Assembly: GCA_021199255.1 (NCBI GenBank)
Contig: JAJQIK010000013.1
Location: forward strand, 29,900 to 93,899
Length of the DNA: 64,000 nucleotides
Origin: Clostridiales bacterium
GTDB taxonomy: Bacteria; Bacillota; Clostridia; Lachnospirales; Lachnospiraceae
Direction of reading: 5' to 3'
This document shows positions 43,530 through 52,487 of the stretch, in pieces (positions within the stretch are counted from its first letter, which is position 1; every line of letters begins with the position of its first letter). A program made the translations under genes and the position numbers. The notes beneath the pieces are model-generated. The model did not search any database and had not been told where the DNA came from. It saw only the letters and a program-made list of their open reading frames with translations.

Positions 43530-44942
43530 TTATTCAGCGGGAGCAACCGCAATGTATGCGTTGTAGAGATCGCTTGCAGCGTCGTCGATCGTGTAGGCTG
43601 CACCGGACGCATCCTGTCCATAGGAGAACTGCTCGAAAACAGTTGTGTAAACTGCCGTATCGCCCTTCAGGCTGGAGTCGTCAAAGAGAGGATTCCAGTA
43701 CATCGGGTCTGCATCCATAACTGCCGCGTGAGCTTCCGCCTCCATAGCTCCGATAGCGCCTGCCGCCTCCAATACAGCGTAAGCCGACTTGGACTCCGGG
43801 ATACCTCTCTCGGTAGACATGATAGCCGCGCCCTCTTCGTCATTTAAGAGGTAGTTCAGAAGCAATGCCGCTTCCTTCGGGTGCTCTGTCGTAGCGCTGA
43901 TGGAAAACATCAGGGATACCTTCTTAAATACGCCGTCGATAATTTCATTGCCGACTACAAGGTCGCCGGAGTTCTCGCCAAGGGCGGAAAGGTATTTTGC
44001 AGGAGAGGAATCCCACTCGAAGATACCTGCATACTCGCCGTTGATGAATCTTGCGGATTTATCCATGGAGTCTGCGCCCTCGCCGTCGATGTAAGCGATG
44101 GTGGGGATTACGTGTGCCTCTTCCAGAGACTGAATCCACGCAAGGCCTTCCTTTACCTGATCCTCTGTCAGTGTGAAGTTGCCGCTCTCATTGATCACCG
44201 GTTCGCCGGTCTGTGCCTGTAAATAGAAAGCCATCAGGATCGCCCTGTCGTACTCGCCTACTACTAAAGGATAATAATTGTCGCCAAGCTTCTCCTGGAA
44301 TACCGGGCCTGCTGCCAAAAGCTCATCCAGCGTGGTAGGAACGGAAAGCCCTGCCTGCTCAAAGGTTGCCTGATTCCAATAGAAGGTACGTCCCGTAATG
44401 GATACCGGAATACCCGCAAGGCCGCCCTTGGAATCCATAGCGGTATCCAGAGTAGACTGGTCATACTGGGTCAAATCCAGAACGTCCGATACGGTGTTCA
44501 GGTCAAGATATGTCTCGCCGTCCGCGTCATATTTGCCGATCCAGTCGAAGTTGGTCTGCTGCACATCCGGGTTGTTGCCGGACAGGTACTCAGCCGCTTT
44601 TGCCGTCTCCCAGTCTGTCCACGCGCCGAAGTTTACCTCTACGGTAATGCCGGGATATTTGGTCATGAATGCGTCTACAGCCGCCTGCGTAGCCTCATGT
44701 CTGGAATCGCCGCCCCACCAGTCAAAGGTAAGCGTACATTCTTCATAAGTAACTTCTCCGGACGCTTCCGCTTCTGTCTCCTCTGCGGTCTCGGTTTCCG
44801 CAGCAGTATCGGCTTCAGCCGTCTCCGTCTCTGTATCAGCCGCAGATGTGTCAGCGGTCGCATCTGCTGAGCCGCCGCATCCCGTTAAAAGGGTCGCAAC
44901 CATTGCTGTGGAAAGAATGGCCGCCAGAATTTTCTTTTTCAT
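43530..44942 (-). CDS. Extracellular sugar-binding lipoprotein of CUT1 ABC transporter
   Basis: 470 residues. The signal peptide ends in the lipobox LLTGC (Cys about 22). A ~45-residue Ala/Thr/Glu-rich linker (ETETAEADTAAETETAEE) precedes the type 1 binding domain (LTFDWWGGDSRHEATQAAVDAF, SGNNPDVQQTNFDWIGKY). It resembles YesO-type receptors. A cre/LacI-like site lies just before its ribosome-binding site, and it is first in the transporter-enzyme operon. Confidence 0.94.
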   Translation of the reverse strand: MKKKILAAILSTAMVATLLTGCGGSADATADTSAADTETETAEADTAAETETAEETEAEASGEVTYEECTLTFDWWGGDSRHEATQAAVDAFMTKYPGITVEVNFGAWTDWETAKAAEYLSGNNPDVQQTNFDWIGKYDADGETYLDLNTVSDVLDLTQYDQSTLDTAMDSKGGLAGIPVSITGRTFYWNQATFEQAGLSVPTTLDELLAAGPVFQEKLGDNYYPLVVGEYDRAILMAFYLQAQTGEPVINESGNFTLTEDQVKEGLAWIQSLEEAHVIPTIAYIDGEGADSMDKSARFINGEYAGIFEWDSSPAKYLSALGENSGDLVVGNEIIDGVFKKVSLMFSISATTEHPKEAALLLNYLLNDEEGAAIMSTERGIPESKSAYAVLEAAGAIGAMEAEAHAAVMDADPMYWNPLFDDSSLKGDTAVYTTVFEQFSYGQDASGAAYTIDDAASDLYNAYIAVAPAE

Positions 44943-44975
44943 TTCTCTGTATCCTCCTTAAAAAACAAGCGCTAA

Positions 44976-44989
44976 TGTAAACGCTTTCA
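44976..44989. promoter_or_regulatory. cre/LacI-type operator ahead of the binding-protein gene
   Basis: TGTAAACGCTTTCA fits the consensus for CcpA catabolite sites and resembles the TGTAAGCGCTTACA dyads elsewhere in the locus. It lies 35 bp before the start codon, within the likely 5' leader. The remaining sequence up to 45179 is the divergent promoter region to the AraC gene; I see no other clear element. Confidence 0.65.
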
Positions 44990-45179
44990 TTTACTTGTTG
45001 ATATAAGGATATACTAATTTTGCCCTAAAAGCAACCACATTTTAGTTATATTTCAAGTAAAACTACTTTATTTTTGTCATCTTTTGTGCTAATCTACTAT
45101 CAACAGGAAAAAACAGGCTTTTTCGTTGTTAACATTGCCGAAAAGAGTTTCCTGATTTCTTTATAAATGGAGATTTTTA

Positions 45180-46055
45180 ATGCGTATTTCAGATAAGACC
45201 ATTGACAGAATTTACATCAGCAGCGCCCAGCGCTCCGCCCAATATTGTATGCGTGAAAACCATCAGCACGATTATTATGAGCTATACTATGTCCGGCAGG
45301 GAAAATGTAATATGTACATAGACAGCTCCCTGTTTGCCCTGGGAGAAGGCGACGTTATGATCATCCCACAGGGCGTCAACCATTTCACCAGATATCTGTC
45401 CCAGTGCAGCCGCATCAATCTGTACTTTAACGGAGCCGACATAGAAGACGCCAGCTTCGGGGAAGGGCTGAACGGAGAGATCGCCGCCTACTTAAACCAG
45501 ACCGCCATTATGCACATTCCCGTAAACTACAGGGACGTCATCGACCGCACGCTGGATGCCATGCTCGCCGAGGAAAAGATCGACGACGAAAGCACCTCCC
45601 TGATTCAGCGCTTTGCCCTAAAGCAGTTGATTCTCTATATCAAACGATATGGTATCCGGGCGGAAAGCTTCTCCATGCAGCAGAATAATAAGGAAATCAT
45701 CGCCGCCGTCAATTATATCAATGAGAATTATTCGCTTCCCATCTCCCTGGGCGATCTGGCGAAGATGGCCGGCCTGAGCTATACCTATTTCAGCAAAAAA
45801 TTTCACGCCGTGGTAGGGATTGGCATCAACGAATATCTAAACTATATCCGTCTCACCCATGCCGCCAACGAACTAAAGTCCACGAATCATTCCATTACCG
45901 ACGTGGCGTTAAACTGCGGCTTTAATAACGGAAACCACTTCAAAGACTCCTTCAAAAAAATGTACGGCATGTCTCCCCGCGCCTACCGCAACTCCAGGGA
46001 AAATGGCAGCGTCAAGGAGCTTGCCGAATTGAACGGCGCACATAATCCGGCCTGA
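45180..46055 (+). CDS. AraC-family regulator with cupin sensor domain
   Basis: 291 residues. The N-terminal cupin (HQHDYYELYYVRQGKCNMYI, ALGEGDVMIIPQG) probably senses a sugar. The C-terminal double helix-turn-helix is typical of AraC (ISLGDLAKMAGLSYTYFSKKF, SITDVALNCGFNNGNHF). GGAG lies seven bases before the ATG. It is divergent from the transporter operon, which it probably activates in response to a pectin breakdown product. The 3' end overlaps the convergent pectinesterase gene by 44 bp. Confidence 0.94.
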   Translation: MRISDKTIDRIYISSAQRSAQYCMRENHQHDYYELYYVRQGKCNMYIDSSLFALGEGDVMIIPQGVNHFTRYLSQCSRINLYFNGADIEDASFGEGLNGEIAAYLNQTAIMHIPVNYRDVIDRTLDAMLAEEKIDDESTSLIQRFALKQLILYIKRYGIRAESFSMQQNNKEIIAAVNYINENYSLPISLGDLAKMAGLSYTYFSKKFHAVVGIGINEYLNYIRLTHAANELKSTNHSITDVALNCGFNNGNHFKDSFKKMYGMSPRAYRNSRENGSVKELAELNGAHNPA

Positions 46056-46782
46056 CGGCTCCTCTTGCGCCGGGACCATAGGAATCCGTTTCTTCAAACA
46101 CAACGCTTTGGCGGGCCTGGGTTTTGCCCCAGTCGTCAAAGCCTGCCTTGTGAATATGCTCTCCCAGATAGCAATGCTCCAGCCTGACCTTGGCGTACTC
46201 CCGCCAGGGTCTTGCAATATAGCAGCTTTCCTTCCTTACCCCCTCTATGGCCGTAAACCGGCAATTGCTCGCCACAAACCCCACGGGGACGTCCTGCGGC
46301 GTGGAAGGGGCGAACACATAGCCTTCCTCCACGCTGACAAACTCACAGTTGTCAAAATACGCCGTAGCGCCTCCAAAAATAAAATCCACGCCGCCGGTTA
46401 TGGTGCAATGCTTAAAATATACCGTCCGCTTCGTTCTGGGCGTAAACTGTCCGGGGCCTATGAATCCGTCCTTTTCATACTCTACAGGCGGCAGCGGCGC
46501 CAGAAATAAAGTATCCTGATGTCCTTCCAGCAGGCAGTCCTCCAGCCTGATGTCCTCGCCGTCCAGATAAAGCGCAATCGCCTGTCCCACCTTACTGCCG
46601 CTTCCCGCCGTGTTGGCAAAACGGCAGTTTTTAAAACGCACATGTTCTCCGTTTACCAAAACCGTAGCCGTGCGGAAGGTGTGGTAAGGCCGTCCGTCCT
46701 CATGCCGCAGGCAGGCGCTTAAATTGCCCTCAAAGCTCCGGCCTTCTATGGTGACGTTACTTTCCGAAATCACATAATTCAT
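46012..46782 (-). CDS. Pectinesterase (carbohydrate esterase family 8)
   Basis: 256 residues. Beta-helix enzyme that removes methyl esters from homogalacturonan. Motifs: GQAIALYLDGEDI, EGHQDTLFL with the oxyanion-hole Gln, GGVDFIFGGATAYFDNC with the catalytic Asp, and YIARPWREYAKV. There is no signal peptide, so it probably acts on imported methylated oligosaccharides. It is shorter than secreted plant-type enzymes. Divergent from the LacI gene. Confidence 0.92.
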   Translation of the reverse strand: MNYVISESNVTIEGRSFEGNLSACLRHEDGRPYHTFRTATVLVNGEHVRFKNCRFANTAGSGSKVGQAIALYLDGEDIRLEDCLLEGHQDTLFLAPLPPVEYEKDGFIGPGQFTPRTKRTVYFKHCTITGGVDFIFGGATAYFDNCEFVSVEEGYVFAPSTPQDVPVGFVASNCRFTAIEGVRKESCYIARPWREYAKVRLEHCYLGEHIHKAGFDDWGKTQARQSVVFEETDSYGPGARGAVRPDYVRRSIRQAP

Positions 46783-46888
46783 ATCTTCTTTCCTTTTGAT
46801 GAAATCTCTTACATTTTCGCTTGCTATTTTTGTTTGTACTATTTATGATAATGATGGATAGATAGAGAAGAAAGGCAGAGTTTGACCC

Positions 46889-47893
46889 ATGAACATCTAC
46901 GATATTGCCAAGGAGGCCGGCGTATCCATCGCGACGGTATCCAGAGTCATGAACGACAGTCCAAAAGTCAGTGAAAAAACCAAGAAGAAGGTACAGGAAA
47001 TCATTGAGCAGGCCGAGTATACACCTAATATCTTCGCGCAGGGGCTCGGACTCAATACCATGCACACCATCGGCGTACTGGTTCCCCGTATTTCCGACGC
47101 CTATATGTCCTCTGCCGTGGCTTTTCTGGAGGACGACCTGAACGAACGGGGCTATGGGTGTATCCTGGGGTGCAGCGGCTTTTCCCAGGCGGGAAAGGAG
47201 GCTCATGTGTCCATGATGCTTTCCAAGCATATCGACGCGCTGATTCTGGTGGGCTCCACCTATGCCGGAACCGGCGCCTCTGAGGAGGAAACGGATTATA
47301 TCCGGAAAGCGGCGGCCAAAACCCCTGTTTTTATTATCAACGGCCTGGTAGAGGGCGAAAATGTCTACTGTACGGCGTCCAATGATTATCAGGCGGCCTA
47401 TGACGTGACCACCGGGCTTATCCAAAACGGCCGACGCAGCATTTTATTTCTCACCGACTCCCACTCCTACAGCGCCAACCAGAAACGGAAGGGCTATGAA
47501 GCCGCCCTTGCCTATGGGAATATTCCCGTCGACCAGGCGCTGCAGCTTATGGTGAAAAACGATATTTACAAAGCCAGGGATTTACTGCTCTCCCAGAAAG
47601 GGATTTCCTTCGACAGCGTGTTCGCCACAGACGACGGCCTTGCCGTCGGAGCCGTTAAATACGCCGGGGAAACAGGACGCAAAATCCCGGAGGATATTGA
47701 AATCGTAGGCTACAATAACTCCTCTCTGTGCATCTGCTCCAACCCGGAGCTGACCTCGGTAGACAACTGTGTCTCCAAGGTCTGTGAGGATACCGTGGAA
47801 CGGCTGATCAAAGTGCTCGACCAGCAGGAACCGGTATCCAATCAGACCATTGTGGGCTGCTCCATCGCGTACCGGGATACGACTTCATTCTAG
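46889..47893 (+). CDS. LacI-family regulator, probably of uronate genes (KdgR/ExuR-like)
   Basis: 334 residues. The N-terminal LacI helix-turn-helix (NIYDIAKEAGVSIATVSRVMN) and the periplasmic-binding-like effector domain (TIGVLVPRISDAYMSSAV, DSVFATDDGLAVGAVKYAG) are clear. It lies between pectinesterase and the uxaCBA operon. It is the best local candidate to bind the TGTAAGCGCTTACA dyads in this locus, although CcpA could use the same sites. Confidence 0.93.
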   Translation: MNIYDIAKEAGVSIATVSRVMNDSPKVSEKTKKKVQEIIEQAEYTPNIFAQGLGLNTMHTIGVLVPRISDAYMSSAVAFLEDDLNERGYGCILGCSGFSQAGKEAHVSMMLSKHIDALILVGSTYAGTGASEEETDYIRKAAAKTPVFIINGLVEGENVYCTASNDYQAAYDVTTGLIQNGRRSILFLTDSHSYSANQKRKGYEAALAYGNIPVDQALQLMVKNDIYKARDLLLSQKGISFDSVFATDDGLAVGAVKYAGETGRKIPEDIEIVGYNNSSLCICSNPELTSVDNCVSKVCEDTVERLIKVLDQQEPVSNQTIVGCSIAYRDTTSF

Positions 47894-47938
47894 AGCCTGC
47901 CGTTTCTGAAAATTTACAGTGTGCATTTCTTCACGCTT

Positions 47939-49417
47939 TTATAAAACTACTCCGTCCTTAAAGATGGATATCTCCCGGTATCCTCTCTTCTCCGTCTGCG
48001 TTTTCTCTCCGCCCGCAACGGCTAACACATAATCCAGAAGCCTTAAACCAGCCTCGTCCAGAGGTTCTCCCTCCGCCACCGTCCCGGCATTGAAATCAAT
48101 CCAGCCGGATTTCTTCTCCGCAAGCGCTGTATTAGTGGCGATTTTGATTGTCGGCGCGGGCGCCCCAAAGGGAGTGCCCCGGCCTGTCGTAAAGAGTATC
48201 ATGTGGGCGCCTGCCGCGGTCAGGTTGGTGGCGCTGACCAGATCGTTGCCCGGCCCTGACAACAGATTCAGTCCTTTCCGGGTCACCTGTTCTCCATAGC
48301 GAAGCACGTCTACCACCTGCGCGTGGCCGCCCTTCTGTACGCAGCCGCAGGATTTATCCTCCAGAGTGGTAATCCCTCCCGCCTTATTGCCGGGGCTGGG
48401 ATTTTCATAAACCACCTGCCCATGCTCTACAAAGTAAGCCTTAAAGTCGTTTACCATGGACACGGCCTTGTCAAATACCTCCTGATTCTGGCAGCGGTTG
48501 AACAGAATACTCTCCGCGCCGAACATTTCCGGCACCTCAGTAAGCACTGTAGAACCGCCAATCGATATCATATAATCAGAGAATCTTCCCACGGTGGGAT
48601 TCGCCGTAATGCCGGAGAGTCCGTCCGAACCGCCGCATTTCATCCCAATCACAAGCTTATCCGCGGAGATTTCCTCTCTCTCAAAGGTTCCTGCATAATC
48701 CGCCAGCTCCGCCAGCAGCCTGCCCCCTTCCTCCAGCTCGTCTTCCACATTCTGGCAAACCAGAAACTTTACGCGGGAAGGGTCCCAGGCGCCAAGCTCC
48801 TCCTGAAACTGGGAGAGGGTCAGATTTTCACAGCCAAGACCCAGCACCAGCACGCCCCCTGCGTTGGGATGCTTTACTAACGCCGCCAGCAGCTTTCTGG
48901 TCTGCTCGTGATCTTCGCCAAGCTGGCTGCAGCCGAAGGGATGGGGAAAGGTATACAAACCGTCGATGCTTCCCTTGACCAGATGTTGATTTCTTTTGAC
49001 CAGTTCCCCCGCCACAGAGTTGACGCAGCCAACCGTGGGAATAATCCAAAGCTCGTTTCTGATCGCCGCTCTTCCGTCCTTCCGCAGATACCCCTGAAAG
49101 GTTCTCCCCAGAATATCGGGAAGCCTGCTCTCCACGTGTTCATAAACATAGTCGTCATTTTCGGAAAGGTTCGTCTTTGCATTATGGGTATGCACCCAGT
49201 CGCCCGCCTTAATCCGGGTTGTGGCAAGAGCGATCACATTTCCATATTTAATCACGGGGCTTCCTGCTTCAATATCCTGCAGGGCAATTTTGTGTCCCCG
49301 CTGAACCGGCTCGCTTAACACAACCTCGCCGCCCGCTGCGGAAACCTTCTCGCCTTTGGCAAGATCCTCAAGCATTACCGCCACATTGTCGTTCGGATGA
49401 ATTTGTATATACTTCAT
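47939..49417 (-). CDS. uxaA: Altronate dehydratase
   Basis: 492 residues. Dehydrates D-altronate to 2-keto-3-deoxygluconate. It has an N-terminal SAF domain (about 1-90) followed by the UxaA-type domains, with FQGYLRKDGRAAIRNELW, TFPHPFGCSQLGEDH, VIGMKCGGSDGLSGITANP and SCGCVQKGGHAQV. The ATG at 49417 is chosen for spacing to AAGGA. Third gene of uxaC-uxaB-uxaA. Confidence 0.94.
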   Translation of the reverse strand: MKYIQIHPNDNVAVMLEDLAKGEKVSAAGGEVVLSEPVQRGHKIALQDIEAGSPVIKYGNVIALATTRIKAGDWVHTHNAKTNLSENDDYVYEHVESRLPDILGRTFQGYLRKDGRAAIRNELWIIPTVGCVNSVAGELVKRNQHLVKGSIDGLYTFPHPFGCSQLGEDHEQTRKLLAALVKHPNAGGVLVLGLGCENLTLSQFQEELGAWDPSRVKFLVCQNVEDELEEGGRLLAELADYAGTFEREEISADKLVIGMKCGGSDGLSGITANPTVGRFSDYMISIGGSTVLTEVPEMFGAESILFNRCQNQEVFDKAVSMVNDFKAYFVEHGQVVYENPSPGNKAGGITTLEDKSCGCVQKGGHAQVVDVLRYGEQVTRKGLNLLSGPGNDLVSATNLTAAGAHMILFTTGRGTPFGAPAPTIKIATNTALAEKKSGWIDFNAGTVAEGEPLDEAGLRLLDYVLAVAGGEKTQTEKRGYREISIFKDGVVL

Positions 49418-49435
49418 AGTAATTTCCATTCCTTT

Positions 49436-50917
49436 TTATTTCTGGATTTCACGAAGCGCCTCATACATTCCCTTTTCGCGGATCAGCGCCAGATCCTTCA
49501 CAACCGCTTCCTCAAACCCGGCGAGCTTCTTTAAATCCTCTCCCCAGAATTTCTCATTCTCAATAACCGCTTTGGCCAGCGCCTCGTCGCTGTCGTCCCT
49601 GTGCGCATAGAAGAAGTCGAGCACAAACTGGTCGTCCTTAATCTCATAGGATTCCCCGCCACGTTTTCCAATCAGAGAAGCGCTGCCCTGCTCCCTGCCC
49701 GTATGGTAGAAGCAAAGGTATGCGGCAAAGGAGAAGGTCAGGCATTTGGCAAGCTTTCCGCCGTTGCGCTTCGCGTATTCCAAAAGAGAGGGCATACAGC
49801 GGGCTTTCCACTTGGAGGTGGAATTAAGCGAGATGGACAGTAACTGATGATCCACAAAGGGATTGGCGAAGCGCTCCGTCACATCCGCTGCGAACTGCAT
49901 CAGATTATCCTTGGGTAAATCCAGCGTCGGAATGACCTCCTCATAAATCGTCTGATTCATAAAACCGTGAATGACTTCGTCTTTCATACAGTCTCTTACA
50001 ATATCCTCTCCCGCCAGATAAGCCGCCATGATAAAGGAGGTATGGGCGCCGTTTAAAATGCGCACCTTCCTCTGCTTGTAAGGCGTCACATCATCTACCA
50101 CAATAATAGGCAGCCCCGCCTTTTCAAAGGGCAGTTCCTCCTTGATGGACTGGGGTCCCTCAATGACCCAGAAGCCAAAGACCTCCCCGGTGTCGATCAG
50201 GCGATCCTGATATCCTAATTCCTGACAAATCTGCTCCGCCTCGTTCCTCGGATAGCCGGGTACAATACGGTCTACCAGCGTAGAGCAGAAAATATTCTCC
50301 TCGTCCACCCATTTCTTAAAGGAGTCGCCCAGCTCCCACTGGTCAATATACTGGTGTACGCACTTTTTCAGTTCGTCCCCGTTATGATCGATCAATTCAC
50401 AGGAAAGAATGATAAAGCCGGGAAGCTTATTCTCGTATCTGTGATATAAGAAATCCGTCATTTTCGCCGGGAAAGACACCGGCGGCCGATCGCCCTTCTG
50501 GCAGGAAGGATCATACGCAATCCCGGCCTCCGTGGTATTGGATACAATAAAGCGCAGATCCGGATTCCCAGCGCAATCTAAAAGCGCCTGATAATCCTCA
50601 TAGGGATTTAAGCATCTGGAAACAGCGGAAATCACCCGCTTATTGTTCACCTTCTGTCCATTCTCAGAACCCCGCAGGAACAAGGTGTATAAGCAGTCCT
50701 GCTCGTTCATGATCTGGGAAAGCCCCTGTCCAAGAGGCTGGGTCACACAGACCTTGCCATGAAAACCCGCCTCCTCATTCATCTTATCGAAAAAATAATC
50801 CACAAAGGCTCTTAAAAAGTTGCCTTCTCCAAACTGGAGCACCTTCTCCGGCGCGTCCTTTAAAAGATATCCCTCATAATTCTGTTTTTCCAGCGTTTGA
50901 TAACTAAGCAGTTCCAT
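49436..50917 (-). CDS. uxaB: Tagaturonate reductase (altronate oxidoreductase)
   Basis: 493 residues. Mannitol dehydrogenase-family enzyme that reduces tagaturonate to altronate with NADH. The N-terminal VLQFGEGNFLRAFVDYFFD is the nucleotide-binding site, and the active-site segment VDDVTPYKQRKVRILNGAHT is typical of the family. GGAG precedes the ATG at 50917. It is between uxaC and uxaA with gaps under 20 bp. Confidence 0.94.
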   Translation of the reverse strand: MELLSYQTLEKQNYEGYLLKDAPEKVLQFGEGNFLRAFVDYFFDKMNEEAGFHGKVCVTQPLGQGLSQIMNEQDCLYTLFLRGSENGQKVNNKRVISAVSRCLNPYEDYQALLDCAGNPDLRFIVSNTTEAGIAYDPSCQKGDRPPVSFPAKMTDFLYHRYENKLPGFIILSCELIDHNGDELKKCVHQYIDQWELGDSFKKWVDEENIFCSTLVDRIVPGYPRNEAEQICQELGYQDRLIDTGEVFGFWVIEGPQSIKEELPFEKAGLPIIVVDDVTPYKQRKVRILNGAHTSFIMAAYLAGEDIVRDCMKDEVIHGFMNQTIYEEVIPTLDLPKDNLMQFAADVTERFANPFVDHQLLSISLNSTSKWKARCMPSLLEYAKRNGGKLAKCLTFSFAAYLCFYHTGREQGSASLIGKRGGESYEIKDDQFVLDFFYAHRDDSDEALAKAVIENEKFWGEDLKKLAGFEEAVVKDLALIREKGMYEALREIQK

Positions 50918-50934
50918 AACCCACAATCTCCTTC

Positions 50935-52371
50935 TTATTCGATTCCAAAGTATCTTTTTGCATTATAATAACTGATGCCCTCTACCAGCTTCTTCAGGGA
51001 TTCCGGATGCGCCGGATATTCCCCTTCCTCTACCCATTTGCCGATCAGGTTGCACATGATTCTCCTGAAATAATCATGTCTGGTGTAGGATAAAAAGGAA
51101 CGGGAGTCGGTGAGCATTCCCACGAAATTACCCAGCAGGCTTAAGTTCGCCAGGGATTTCATCTGCTCCTCCATGCCGTCTCTGGTATCTAAGAACCACC
51201 ATGCCGCGCCCATCTGCATCTTGCCGGGAACCTCTGCGGACTGGAACCCGCCGATACAGGTCGCAATCTGGTTGAAATCTCCCGCGTCCAGCGAGAAAAT
51301 AATCGTCTTCGGCAGTTCGTCCGTCCTGTCCAGCTCTGAGAAAAGAGCCGCCATCTCGTTGGCGCAGCTGCTCTTCGCAATCATGTCAAAGCCGGTATCC
51401 GGCCCCTCGATTCTGAACATTCTCTCATTGATATTTCTGGTGCAGGAATAGTGAATCTCCATCACAATATTTTCCTTCTTATATTTCCTGGCAAGAGAGA
51501 GCAGGATCGCCGTCTGGTACTGGTCGATCTCCAGTCTGGTAAGCGGCTCGCCCTGTAAGCCCTTCTGTAAAATCCGGTCTAACTCTTCTTCTGTGGCAAG
51601 GGCAAAGGGAACATAATCGATTCCATGGTCAGACGCCCTGCAGCCATGCTTCTTGAAGAAGTCGATTCTCTCATTCAAAGCGTCCTGTATCTCCCGTACC
51701 GTCTCCAGCTTTTCCTTCCCTACAGACGCCGCTAACGCCCTGATGTAATCCGCGAACCCTTCCTTCTGGATATTAATCGCCTTATCCGGTCTGTAAGAGG
51801 GACAAACCTGAAAGGAAATACTCTGGTCAGCCGCTATTTTCTCATGCCATTCCAGCGTATCCACCGGATCGTCCGTGGTTCCTATGTATTTCACGTTGGA
51901 CTGCTCGATGATGCCCCTTACCGTAAGCTGATCCGAGGTCTGAAGCATATGCGCGGTTTTGTCCCAGATCTCCTTCGCGTTCTGAGGCGTAAGCGCCTCC
52001 TGAATACCGAAATATTTCTTCAGTTCCAGATTGCACCAGTGGTACATGGGATTGCCGATCGCCATTTCCAGGCTCTCCGCAAATTTCAGGAATTTATCAT
52101 AAGGGTCTTTATCCCCCGTCACATATTCCTCCGGCACGCCGTTGGAGCGCATCACCCGCCATTTGTAGTGATCGCCGAAATAAGTGCCGTCCTCATTCCT
52201 GCCGCCCAGCCATACCTGGGCAATATTCTCATACCTTCTGTTCTCGTAAATCTCCTTAGGAGAAATATGGCAATGATAGTCTATCAAAGGCAATTTCTCC
52301 GCATAATCGTGAAACAGTCTTCTGGCTGTCTCATTCTTCAGCATAAAATCTTCGTTCAAAAATCCTTCCAT
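50935..52371 (-). CDS. uxaC: Glucuronate/galacturonate isomerase
   Basis: 478 residues. Isomerises galacturonate to tagaturonate (and glucuronate to fructuronate). An amidohydrolase-like barrel with DYHCHISPKEIYENRRYENI at the N-terminus and FVGMLTDSRSFLSYTRHDYFRR near the C-terminus. First gene of uxaCBA, directly behind a promoter and LacI-type operator. Confidence 0.95.
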   Translation of the reverse strand: MEGFLNEDFMLKNETARRLFHDYAEKLPLIDYHCHISPKEIYENRRYENIAQVWLGGRNEDGTYFGDHYKWRVMRSNGVPEEYVTGDKDPYDKFLKFAESLEMAIGNPMYHWCNLELKKYFGIQEALTPQNAKEIWDKTAHMLQTSDQLTVRGIIEQSNVKYIGTTDDPVDTLEWHEKIAADQSISFQVCPSYRPDKAINIQKEGFADYIRALAASVGKEKLETVREIQDALNERIDFFKKHGCRASDHGIDYVPFALATEEELDRILQKGLQGEPLTRLEIDQYQTAILLSLARKYKKENIVMEIHYSCTRNINERMFRIEGPDTGFDMIAKSSCANEMAALFSELDRTDELPKTIIFSLDAGDFNQIATCIGGFQSAEVPGKMQMGAAWWFLDTRDGMEEQMKSLANLSLLGNFVGMLTDSRSFLSYTRHDYFRRIMCNLIGKWVEEGEYPAHPESLKKLVEGISYYNAKRYFGIE

Positions 52372-52431
52372 GGTCGTCCCTCCACTACATAACAGCTATC
52401 GTTTTTTGTTACCCTTCCCCGCCTTCTTCTA

Positions 52432-52477
52432 TGTAAGCGCTTACAACAAGTAAACAATATTTTCCTGATTTTGTCAA
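52432..52477 (-). promoter_or_regulatory. Promoter and LacI-type operator of uxaCBA
   Basis: On the minus strand, TTGACA (52472-52477) and TTTACT (52449-52454) are 17 bp apart. The perfect dyad TGTAAGCGCTTACA (52432-52445) follows the -10 box immediately, where a repressor would block initiation. Confidence 0.8.
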
Positions 52478-52487
52478 GGGTAAACGC

